Shown: piece after piece, positions 40,001 through 49,632 of the stretch | Position numbering within the stretch: position 1 is the first letter of the stretch | How the letters are laid out: each line of letters starts with the position of its first letter | Source: Paracyclopina nana | Lineage: Eukaryota; Arthropoda; Copepoda; Cyclopoida; Cyclopettidae | DNA length: 64,000 nt | Direction: 5' to 3' | NCBI GenBank assembly: GCA_019096065.1 | Contig: JAGUCH010000002.1 | Coordinates: 9,374,501 to 9,438,500, forward strand | The notes under the pieces: generated by a model | Database searches by the model: none | What the model was told of the DNA's origin: nothing | Seen by the model: only the letters and a program-made list of their open reading frames with translations | Position numbers and translations under genes: made by a program

Positions 40001-41672
40001 AAAGCGATGCTTACCTTAATGCTAGCGTAGCCGCACGTCACTCTAGCATACTTCTGAAGACTGCGAAGAACTTTTTCGCCAACCTCAAGGTAATAAGGGT
40101 CTTTGGTAGCTCGATAAATGAAGTAGGTTGATTCGACAAACTCTGGCCGCAAAAGATGCTGGCCCCAATGCACTTGGTAGTCAGACGTGAACGCCTCTGG
40201 AATAAAGTCGTGCCTTTGCACAATTTGATAAAGGATCTCATGGCTTTCAATGGCTGGCTTTACGTCTCCCATAAGGACTTGAAGGCCTGGCCAAAAAGCC
40301 CCTAAGGCATCAATAAAGTGCTTGGAGGTCGTGTGAGGCCGATGCATGTGAACATCTTGCATAACTGGGCGCTACAGGAAAAGAAACCCAAAGTAATGTA
40401 AAAAAAAGACACTTTTGATTGAGAAATCTTAACTCACCTGCCCTAAGTACTTCATTATGGAAGAGTAATGGGTGTTCCAACGTGACAGATAAGTGTCATC
40501 ACCCAACAATATGTAGGCTTTTGCTACGTATTCATAATAGGAATCTATACCAGCTCCTACACCCGAGTCCCTACGAATCCAGTCGCCGGTGTTGATATTG
40601 AGCACATTTCCAACAAGATTACTCTGTCTGTGACGAGATGCCCACAATACATCCATGGCATTTTTTGCCTTTTCTTCAAATATAGGTTCGCCCGACAAAC
40701 GCGATAGCCTACAAAGAATCCTAATGAGAAGGGACAATTTTTTTGATAGTGTAACTACAAATCTCACGCTGCAAACTCTAATATCATAGTGCCTGCACAA
40801 GCTGTGCAGGTCTCCCCAATGTGTCTAACTTTTCCTGGCTTGATTCCATGCAATAGGTTCACTCTTGGGTGCGGCAAGCCAGTGGTAGAGTTGAACGCCG
40901 GTAAAAGTCTGTAGCCCACATCAAGGGCAAAATTTAAAAGTTCGCCTGGCTCAGCAAAAGGACACTTAATTTTGATTTCTTTACCCATAAGTACAAGCAT
41001 ATTACCTTGATACCATTTCATGCCCATGTTTTTGCTGCGAATCAGTTCAGCAAGGATATGTGACGAAAGTAACCCACTTTGAATAAAGATTAGTAATCGA
41101 TTAGTATGCGTAATTAGAAAAGAAAAAGATCGGCTAATTAACTTACCCAACAACGCGAATGTTGGTTTCAAATACTGACACAGCAATATCATGATCGAAC
41201 CGTGCTGTTTCGATGACCAATTTGACCCCTCGTTCAAATTCTTCTAAATCCCCCATGATTACTAATGTGTCTAATGAGTCTATGAGAGTTAATGTGAAGC
41301 TGAAATGATAGTGCAATTGAAGATAAATTGTTTTTCACAACAAGCTGACGTTACGTACTTTCCTAGAGCATCATCTATGTCTCCTCTGTTGGGCTCTATT
41401 CCTCTGTAACGGCCCTTACAACTCAAGGGCATAAGCTCGTCGGCGGGAAATGCATTTTCCATATAAGCATTGTAAGCGTGAAAAAACATGTCACGTGCTT
41501 CTTCCCTGAAATTTCATAGACGAAAGCGTCACTTTTTGCCAAGGAGGCAAATTGAAAAAAAGCCTTACTTCAGTTCCATACGCTTTGAGCGTGGAAACCG
41601 AGACGTTGACACCCAATCAAATAAGCAAAGAAATGCAACAATGACCAAGAGTGAGAGAGATTGTCGCTTCAT
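37057..41672 (-). CDS. EDEM3: ER degradation-enhancing alpha-mannosidase-like protein 3
   Basis: Thirteen exons, from 41672-41569 to 37943-37057, read as one frame of 1,081 residues. Exon bounds between: 41505-41359, 41299-41147, 41076-40768, 40708-40438, 40371-40015, 39905-39717, 39660-39587, 39528-39297, 39133-38833, 38770-38674 and 38616-38492. The signal peptide is [20 protein letters not shown]. The glycosyl hydrolase 47 domain follows ([54 protein letters not shown]). A protease-associated domain comes next ([16 protein letters not shown]). The acidic C-terminal region ends in KDEL, an ER-retrieval signal. EDEM3 trims mannose from misfolded glycoproteins to send them to ERAD. This domain order and KDEL end identify EDEM3 over EDEM1/2. 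It is longer than human EDEM3 (932), mainly in the C-terminal region. Confidence 0.95.
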
Positions 41673-43112
41673 GATCAACCAGCTGATGAGATATCACATT
41701 CAAAAACTGCAACACTTTGTAGTACCGAACCACGTCAAGCGGATGCAATCTTCTCTCAGCCTTTTTCGTAAATAATTCATCCCTGTCCTCAAACTAAGAC
41801 ATGGCGAAGGATTGACTGTGAAACAAACCAAGGAGTCTTGATTCTTTTGAGAAATGCTATCATCTGTGAAGAGGCCACTGAAATTATTTTTCAATTGATT
41901 TTTTGACGGATTCTGCTTAGTGTTAACCAAGGCAACACTTTCCCAGATTTTTAACACTCAGCCATTTGGCAGATCGAAAAATTAACAAAGAGCAAACATT
42001 TTTAAGATTCAATGCTAGTCTTTTATATGATATAGGCTTTGATGATTTGTATTTAAAGAAATAAAACAGGTATGATAATTTCTGAGGATGCTTCACTACA
42101 GCTTTTCACGCATACATCTATCTACAGATTAAATTATTGAGTATTGTGCCTTAAGTATAAAAGCTCGCTTTGTGCTGTCTAGTTTGGCAAAATATCGGAG
42201 CATTTGAGCAAGTTATCAACAAAACCTCGCATCATTGGCTGGATGCGCATATACTAAGCCAAATATTTGCAAGCTCCTCGGTGCCTGTGCTTCCATAGAA
42301 CTTTCTTCTTTTGCCGAGTTATATAATTTAAGGATACCCTGATTAGTGTCGGATTTCTACTGAAACGATTCCCCTTCATAAAGACACTTTGCTGGCCGGG
42401 TGATAACAAGCAATTCCTGCTTTCCTGCTGTAGGTTCTACTCCGTCCTCAATGGCTCATGATAAAAAAGATGGAAAAGACCACTCGACTCTTCAGCAGCA
42501 ATGCTCCTCTAAAAGTACCTTTGTTCCTTTGTTATCATGCTGTTCACCAGCTGCGTCCATTAGATGAAAAAGTTTCACATTCAGTGGCACTTGGGCCTTT
42601 GTGCGATTGCCATATCAGAATGCAGGCTGCAAAACTTATTGAGTGATTGTAAAAAAAACTGAGATAGACCAGACATGGATAACAAGGAGGATATATATGG
42701 AAATGCATGCATCATGAGGAAGTCGGTCTTTTAGAGGCTCCAGCTACGAAGGCTTCAATGTAGGAGTGCATGTGGAACATTTGCTGCATGGAGCTTTGAA
42801 AGGACAGTAAGCAGCACAGAGGAGATCCACGGCGCGGACGACGACAACTTCAAGCTGGAAAGGGAGGGAGGGAGGAGGAAAGCTCGCGATCCTTAGCAGT
42901 CTGCAAGCTTCTAAAGCCAAAAGAGAAAGGTGCCTCTCTCGCAGACTCAAGAAGGAGGAGAAAGAGGATGGCATTCGGTGCTTAAGCCAGCAGCAGTCGG
43001 AGCTGCGCTTTGCACTTAGCAATACTATCCCAACCAGAAATTTTCTCAAGTTTTCTGTAAGTTATTGTAACCTGTTAGCACTCCTTCGTTTTACACAAGT
43101 TGAGTTTATGTC
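41673..43112. other. Intergenic, no gene seen
   Basis: Upstream of EDEM3. Open frames (for example 42458-42646 and 42744-43049) are short and lack family signatures. 42820-42980 is purine-rich on the plus strand. Confidence 0.4.
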
Positions 43113-43232
43113 ATTATGTAACATTAACTTCCATACCACCTATGAAAAAAAAATTGGAAAAAATCGAATGTGGCAAGGAAAATGGGTGTTTTCGATTTTA
43201 CCTAGGTGTCAAGGCAGTTAATGTTACATAAT
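43113..43232. mobile_element. Short MITE-like inverted repeat, 120 bp
   Basis: Perfect 17-base terminal inverted repeats (ATTATGTAACATTAACT and its complement) bound a 120-bp unit with a purine-rich centre. There is no coding sequence. Confidence 0.65.
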
Positions 43233-44246
43233 TACTAAAACTCAATGTTGATAAAACGTATAAGTTTCACTGAAAGTTTTTTTGGCGTATGAGGGCTCAG
43301 AATTTCTGGTTGGGATAAGGTCCTGCCAAAAAAGAAATAGTTTGCAAATGTCGAACAAGCTCATTATTGGTAGACTCAAGTGCCTACTTGCCAAGGCACC
43401 ACCAGTCCATGAAGAATTGAATAAGGTTTCAGGTAAATGATTCAGCAGGTATCCCTTTTTAATGAGCACAGGTACACATCCCAAGGGAGTGTCGTGCGCG
43501 GTTGCTGCTGCTTCTATGCACGGGTCTGTCAAATTGATTTGTCACGCAATGTAAAATGCCACTTTTTACATGGCTGTCCTAATCAGCGAATGCTTTGGTA
43601 CTTTTCGTTTCCTTATATGTAGCCGAGAACAATTAATCTAGTTCGGCTTTCTTCTCTAGCTACATTTTATTGCCAATGCGACATTGGCGCTCGAGTAAGC
43701 GGTCCCACTTGTAAACTAGGCCACTTGAGTTACCTTTATACTACACGTCCACTAATTGAAAAGTGACTAGATTTTCCTCTGTGGCCAGCAATTGCGACAA
43801 AGTTACAGAAATCGGGCCTTTTTATAGCTAGTATTCAAGTAAGAGGTGTTGGACCTTGTCATATACCGCAGTCAACTACAATACACAGTCAGCATGGAAG
43901 TTAACTTTTCGCAACGACGACAGTCTGCTGCCTTTTACAACGAAGTCAAGACCGACGACCTCATAAAGTGTGGGTGAGGTAGCTAGGGAGCTTCGGAGGA
44001 GGACAAAGCTGTTCAGTATTCTCAACGTCGTTTCGCAAACCTCCATCCTTCTGATGATGTGCAGCGAAGAAAGAAGGCATTACCAGAATCTTCACACCAC
44101 ATGGTTGTAGTCGTTGTAGTAGAAGCAAGCTAGACGAGTAGCATAGCTTGAAAAAATGCAGCAGCCTCAATCCAACTCTTCTCAATGCAACCCAATGGAA
44201 CTCGAAATCTTCTTTTTCAGGCTGAACGCTCCTTGATGCTACGTGA

Positions 44247-45118
44247 ATGCCTTTCGTTCCAACGAGGAGTTGCTTGGCAGACATGCCATCGCCCGTGGGT
44301 AGAGGTCAGGCTAGTATCGTCAACGAACCCGAGATCAACGAGTGGAGTGGGCTTCTCGTCAACGAGCAAGAAGTTGCAGTTCATCCTGTGCAAGCCGTTG
44401 ATCTAGGAGTCATGGCAGCCTCGAATTCAATTGAGCTCACACCCCTCTGGCCCAAGAACAATACTTCACCTAGTCACAAAGGCTGGCCCGCTGACCATAG
44501 GCAAACAGGAGGGAAGCACAGGGGAGAGCGAGGGCCACCCCCGCCCCCGCCTCCAAGCTCGTGTCCTCCGGCTGTTCCTCAAAAATCGAAAAACCAGCCT
44601 CCACCTGCTCCCCCTCCATTGCCAGTGACCTCTTCAAAGGATCTCAGAAAACAACTTCGGCCCGTGGAGGTCCTTGAGGCCAAAGGGCCAGCTCCCCAGC
44701 CTCCGGTGACCACGCAGCCCATTCGGTATGTGGATTAAATAGTGCTACTGGCCCTTGATAGTATATCGTCTTTTGCAGCAGCTCCTCCTCTGTTTCTCGC
44801 GGCCTTCAAGTTGAAGAAGACGATCTCATCCAATTTTCCAATGGACAGAAGGCCGTGAATGGCGTGGTATCTACATCCACTTCGGTGGCTCAATTGAAAA
44901 AGCAATTGAGAAGCCGCCTGAGCCTTGCAGGGGATGATGACATTGATCCAGAGTTTGAAGTGGACGAGGATATCGATGATGACGATAATGAATCGATCTC
45001 GTCAAAGACTGCCGATGAGCAGATGGATTACCTGGAAAGCCTAGAGCCTTGCCCTTGCTATGCCAAGTGCTGCCTGGACTCCGTCATAAGCCTGTTTTGC
45101 GTCACTCTCCTCGGATAG
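44247..45118 (+). CDS. Unrecognised proline-rich, acidic protein (about 272 aa)
   Basis: Exons 44247-44725 and 44779-45118 join in frame (QPI-R-SSSS) over a 53-nt GTATGT...TGCAG intron. The N-terminal part carries a poly-Pro stretch (GPPPPPPPSSCPP, PPPAPPPLP), suitable for SH3/EVH1/profilin contacts. Two related basic motifs, LRKQLRP and LKKQLRSRL, flank the intron. An acidic run (DPEFEVDEDIDDDDNESI) and a Cys-rich end (EPCPCYAKCC) follow. The start is uncertain: ATG 44247 or 44283, and an upstream exon ending near 44280 is possible. It is probably cytosolic. I do not recognise the family. Confidence 0.55.
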
Positions 45119-45683
45119 AGTTATTCAGCAAGACAGGTTTGCCCTACTTCCCCTAGAAAAAAGAGAAGAACTTTTCCCATCTCACTGATGTGGGCTGCCA
45201 TCAAAGTACATAACTTTACTTTTTCCTCGGACCTTGAGAAGGTTGGGAACAGGGGCAGCTACAGCATTTCTGGCCAAGAAACCTGCTCAGCGGTTGAAAT
45301 TTGTACAGTAATCACCCGACTTTTGTATGTCAACAGTGCTACTACCACTACTGCTATTTTGAGTACATTCTACAGCAACTATTTATCTGTGCCGCGACTC
45401 GCAGAAAGAGGCACACACACAAAGCAATGCAGTATTCTAGAAAAGTATGCTCTATACTACTATTAACAAGGTGCTATATACACTCCATATGCTACAACGT
45501 ATTTATAGTCATAGCTACACTTGCTGCCAACAACACGTATATATCATCAATAAAGGCAACACATCAGAGACAAGCTATCGCAACAACTAATTTAATCCTG
45601 GAGTTAATATAGGTAATAAGGTCAATTGATCCTCTACTGGAATTATGAGTCGAAAAGTACTTAATAACGTCATCATTAGCATT

Positions 45684-46466
45684 CTAGTTGTGAAAGCAGG
45701 CCATGCACACTTGGTCGGCCATGCTGAGTCGGTCCAAAAGGCAAGGGTTCAACGGGGTGCAGGGGTCAACCACGTCAAGGTCAACAAGGCCTCGGAAGGT
45801 GCGAGCGAGCTTGACTTTTGGCTGGGAGCTAGGTACGAGTGAAATGAGGGACTCGTAGTTGCTTTGGCACCTCCACAGCGGATTATTGGCCTTCAGGAGG
45901 GTGTCCAAGCTGATCTTGGGCACGGTGGGCCACCGCAAGCTTCGCATGGGCGAGGTGCATGGCTGCTGGACTAGGGGCTTCTTTTTAATAGGAAAATTGA
46001 GAAAATCGGCCATGCTCATGGAGTAGGCTTGAGGGTGGCCAAGGTTGTCCGTGGTAGTTGTAGTTGAGCTGGCGGAGATGCTATCATCGTTGAGGCCGCT
46101 ATCACGGTCGTCCTCCTCGTTCTTCATGCCTTGCTTTTTATTGCATCCCATTTTGCTCTTCACCTTTTGCCTTTTTTTCTGGCTTGAGCCTCGGCCCATG
46201 GACGATCCAGACCTCTTCGTAATGGAAAATTTGGCCGCGCTCGCTATGGCCTTGTCCGAGCGCTTTTTCAAAGAGCGCATCTTGGGTAGCTGAACTGGAT
46301 CAAAGGCATCTTCGCTATCTGTCAGAGTGGGGGTGAACGGCTTGGCCTTTGGAGTCTTGACGGCCTTCCCCCCCGACTGACGCGTTGCCGCTGAACCGGA
46401 AGCCTTTTTGGCCTTGCGCTTGCTTCGCCGAACAATTTCAGCCCAAGTCCTTGGCGAGCCCGCCAT
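45684..46466 (-). CDS. Unrecognised basic, probably nuclear protein (260 aa)
   Basis: A single-exon frame starting MAGSPRTWAEIVRRSKRKAK (ATG 46466; an in-frame ATG at 46535 would add 23 residues). The N-terminal two thirds are very Lys/Arg/Ser-rich, with several NLS-like clusters (RRSKRKAKK, QKKRQKVKSK). The C-terminal third is more ordered (NPLWRCQSNYESLISLVPSS, then LARTFRGLVDLDVVDP). The pattern suggests a chromatin- or cell-cycle-associated protein, but I cannot name it. It is convergent with the proline-rich gene. Confidence 0.6.
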   Translation of the reverse strand: MAGSPRTWAEIVRRSKRKAKKASGSAATRQSGGKAVKTPKAKPFTPTLTDSEDAFDPVQLPKMRSLKKRSDKAIASAAKFSITKRSGSSMGRGSSQKKRQKVKSKMGCNKKQGMKNEEDDRDSGLNDDSISASSTTTTTDNLGHPQAYSMSMADFLNFPIKKKPLVQQPCTSPMRSLRWPTVPKISLDTLLKANNPLWRCQSNYESLISLVPSSQPKVKLARTFRGLVDLDVVDPCTPLNPCLLDRLSMADQVCMACFHN

Positions 46467-46535
46467 CTTTGAAGTCTGCTTTCTTAAAAGATGCTCGCTC
46501 GATTGATTGGGGAGCGCCCAGCTGAGAAGCTTCAA

Positions 46536-47220
46536 TGCTAACCATCGATCTCAATTTTAGCTCAGCAAAATGTAAATAATCCGCGAAAAGGCGGAAAACG
46601 GAGGGAGAAACTTTTTCTCTAGATGGCTACGAAGGGCTCTTTTACTTAACCTAGAGCTCTGTATTTTGATGAGTAGATCGTTCTCAAAACTCAGTTACGA
46701 AAAACAGCCTAAAGGTGGCCGGCCGGCCTACGGTGGCACGACATCTGCCCATTTTTTGTTCCACCATTTATTATATTATGTTACGCTATTTTTTCTTGGT
46801 ATTTGGTAATTGTACCGAGAAACCATGAACCCCTCAAAATTTCGTTCCGATAGGAGCTGTAGTTTGAGCTGTACCTTAGTAATTTTTTTCCAAAAAAAAT
46901 TCAGCTGTTGTTAAGAACGAGATACTCTCATCAAATCTCAGTGCTCTAACTTAACCAACTTTTATTGAGGTTGAGTGATTAAGCATCCGGTTACTATCCG
47001 ATTTAGCTTGTCACGTGACGACGAGCGGCAATTTGATTGGCTAATCGGCGGAGCCAGGCCAGAAAAATTTGGTTTCAACAATGAAAAGCTTGGAAATTTG
47101 CATGAGTTGCACGTGTCTTTATGGCTTGAAAAGCTGCCATTTTATCCGTACATAATGTCATATTTATGAAGTTTTTTGCATTGGTGCACCAAAAGCCGAA
47201 AAATAGCCCATTTTTGCGTA
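46536..47220. other. Intergenic, no gene seen
   Basis: Upstream of the basic protein gene. AT-rich apart from a GGCCGGCCGGCC block near 46718. No supported coding sequence. Confidence 0.35.
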
Positions 47221-47966
47221 TACACTAAATACCGCACACAAACGCAACGCAACGCACACTACTAAATATCGCACGCTACTAAATACCGCACACAGAAAAA
47301 AATGGAAATGCAATTGAAAAAATTTGACAGAATTAAAATAAATTGTTTTCACTTAATGCGTTACACTACTAGTTAAATCATTATTTTTGGCGTATAAGCT
47401 AATTTTCATTGGTGGAACCTGGCTATTTGAGTTTTTTTGGTGGAAATATGAGAATTTGGCGACTAGGCAGAATTTCTCATGATCATGAAAACGGCTTTTT
47501 TACAAATGGCTTGTAATTTTCTGTTGCTTTGCAAGTAAGCCAATTTTGGATAAAAAATGGACCCTCTTTACATCCTTCTATTCTCAATTCACACCAATTT
47601 GTTCATTAATGCTATTCAAATTATCTGCTTCCTCCAGAGATAGTACACATTTACTTTCTGTTGATTAATTTGTGACCATTTATTGTGTGCGGTATTTAGT
47701 AGGCAAGCATACGAAATACCGCACACGCTTAAAAAAACGGCAAAAGAACAGATTCTGGTTGAGCTATCAGGATTCACTCATTAATACATGTGTTCATGCT
47801 TACTCATGTTTCTAGTCACTAAAAAAAATAATTTGTGTTTTCCTGCAGCCAGATTCATAAGTTCATTGATATAATATAATATAAAAAAGTCGTGCGCGGT
47901 ATTTAGTAGTGTGCGATATTTAGTAGTGTGCATTGTGTTGCATTTGTGTGCGGTATTTAGTATGTA
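47221..47966. mobile_element. 746-bp inverted-repeat element with TAAATACCGCACAC arms
   Basis: The left arm (47221-47300) holds three spaced copies of TAAATA(C/T)CGCACAC/G joined by CGCAACGCAA-type spacers. The right arm (47890-47966) is its reverse complement in the same order (GTGTGCGGTATTTAGTA). A further inverted pair lies at 47688-47725. The interior is AT-rich and non-coding. I read it as a non-autonomous element with compound terminal repeats. The outer ends may extend a little (a shared AAAAATGGG-like motif). Confidence 0.7.
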
Positions 47967-48410
47967 CCCCATTTTTGATCACCTAAGTAGTGCAGCCATG
48001 TCAAATGTACTGGGCAAAGTTGCCGGGCTAGATGGCGTTGCGAATCTTGTGACTTTATTAAGCCTTTGGCTTATTAAAGAGACGAGTAGTGAATACTGCT
48101 GAATACCAACATTCTGTTGCAGTAGCCAAAAGTAATGAGCCAGCAGTAAACACAGGAACAATTCCTCAATTATTGAATTCTAATATATTTACAAACTTTG
48201 ATTTAAAAGCAAAATCACGTCCCTATCACAGCAGTAGATTTTGAAAAGTAGAAACCGAGCTGAAACCGAATTTTTGGCTACGCGCATAGTTCCAGTTTTA
48301 CAAAAAAATTGCAAATAATTAATTTTATATTCTTGGAACATATTAGAATGTTCCATAGCCAATGAGGTAAGAAGGCTATATTGTTTTTACTAAGGAAAGC
48401 AAATTGTCAC

Positions 48411-49209
48411 AAAGGCATTTGTCACATAGCATATTGTCACATAGAACAATGGCCCATAGCAAATTGTCCCATGGCAAATTGTCTCATAGCATATAGCCTT
48501 AGTGGAACTTAGTTGCGGTATTTTAACACAGAGTGGCGCTACAGTTGCTCATCGGGGCAGTCCGAAAAAAAATGCTCTGAAATTCGGTTTACACTTAGCT
48601 GAAAATGCTAAACTCCCTTCGATGCGTCGAAATATCATCAAGTTTGCCTCAAAAGTCCATTAAAAACCACTGAAACCCTTGAATTACGAAAATAATCTGC
48701 CCCGATGGAGCTCCCAGCGCCATCTCGCGTAGGAATTATCCCTACTCAAAACTGTTGTTCCACTAAGGCTATTGTCACATAGCTTATTGTCACATAGCAT
48801 ATTGTCTCATAGCAAATTGTCCCATAGAACATTGGCTCATAGCATATTGTCACATAGCTTATTGTCACATATGCGACAATATGCTATGGGCAATTGTGCT
48901 ATGAGACAATTTGCTATGTGACAATATGCTATGTGACAATATTCCATGGGCCATTGTTCTACGAGACAATTTGCAATGAGACAATTTGCTATGAGACAAT
49001 TTGCTATGTGACATTAAGCTGTGTGACAATATGCTATGGGCCATTGTTCTATGAGACAATTTGCAATGAGACAATTTGCTATGAGACAATTTGCTATGTG
49101 ACATTAAGCTATGTGACAATATGCTATGAGACAATTTGCCATGGGACAATTTGCTATGAGACCAAATGACATAGGACAATATGCTATGTGACAACATGCT
49201 ATGTGACAT
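48411..49209. repeat. Tandem array with inverted halves (CACATAGCAAATTGT units)
   Basis: About 15-17-bp units of the form TTGTCACATAGCATA/AA fill 48411-48492 and 48773-48872. The opposite orientation (GACAATTTGCTATG) fills 48875-49209 with more than 18 units. The switch is at about 48873 (TGTCACATATGCGACA), so the array can form a long hairpin. Units vary at a few positions (CACAT/TCATA/CCATG). ORFs in the array are low-complexity readings of the repeat, not genes. Confidence 0.85.
48493..48772. mobile_element. 280-bp TIR element nested in the tandem array
   Basis: Bounded by ATAGCCTTAGTGGAAC and its reverse complement GTTCCACTAAGGCTAT. An inner imperfect palindrome (TGGCGCTACAG...TCGGGGCAG against CTGCCCCGA...CAGCGCCA) is also present. 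The tandem units stop abruptly on its left and resume on its right, so it inserted after the array formed. No coding sequence. Confidence 0.78.
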
Positions 49210-49632
49210 TGAGCATAGGCCAATCCAGAAGGGTATATTACTGGATCCTTAAAGAATGTTAGTTCATAGGGCTTAGTGTTACTTATAATGGGACATTATG
49301 ATATGTTACAACTAAGGCACCTGCAATGATCAAAACTTTGGGCTCTTTCGTGGAGATGGACACATGCGCGTAGCCGAATTTTTTGTCAATATTGCGTATG
49401 ATGAGCTGAGAATCGGAGACAGCGATGAAGCCTGTTTCTACATATACATATAGGTGGCGCTCTCCTCAGCCGCAGCCCATAAGATAAAGCTTGACAGTGC
49501 TGCCACATGCGACGAACTGTCTCACTAAAGTATGCTGGCTCGGCGCTGCTGGTTCAGCTGCTGCTACAAACGTTTTTCAAAACAGTAAACAAGCGCGAAG
49601 CCGCAACTTACGCAAAGCAGAATTTAGCCGAA

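Noticed and set aside
42744-43049. 101-codon minus-strand frame with hydrophobic start
   Set aside because: It lies in a purine-rich low-complexity tract and shows no conserved motif or splice links.
48865-49209. Long repetitive reading frames on both strands
   Set aside because: They are translations of a 15-17-bp tandem repeat, with no independent sign of coding.
49507-49632. In-frame N-terminal extension of EFTUD2 starting at ATG 49507
   Set aside because: The conserved protein starts at 49633 and gives exactly the expected length. The upstream stretch has no family similarity.
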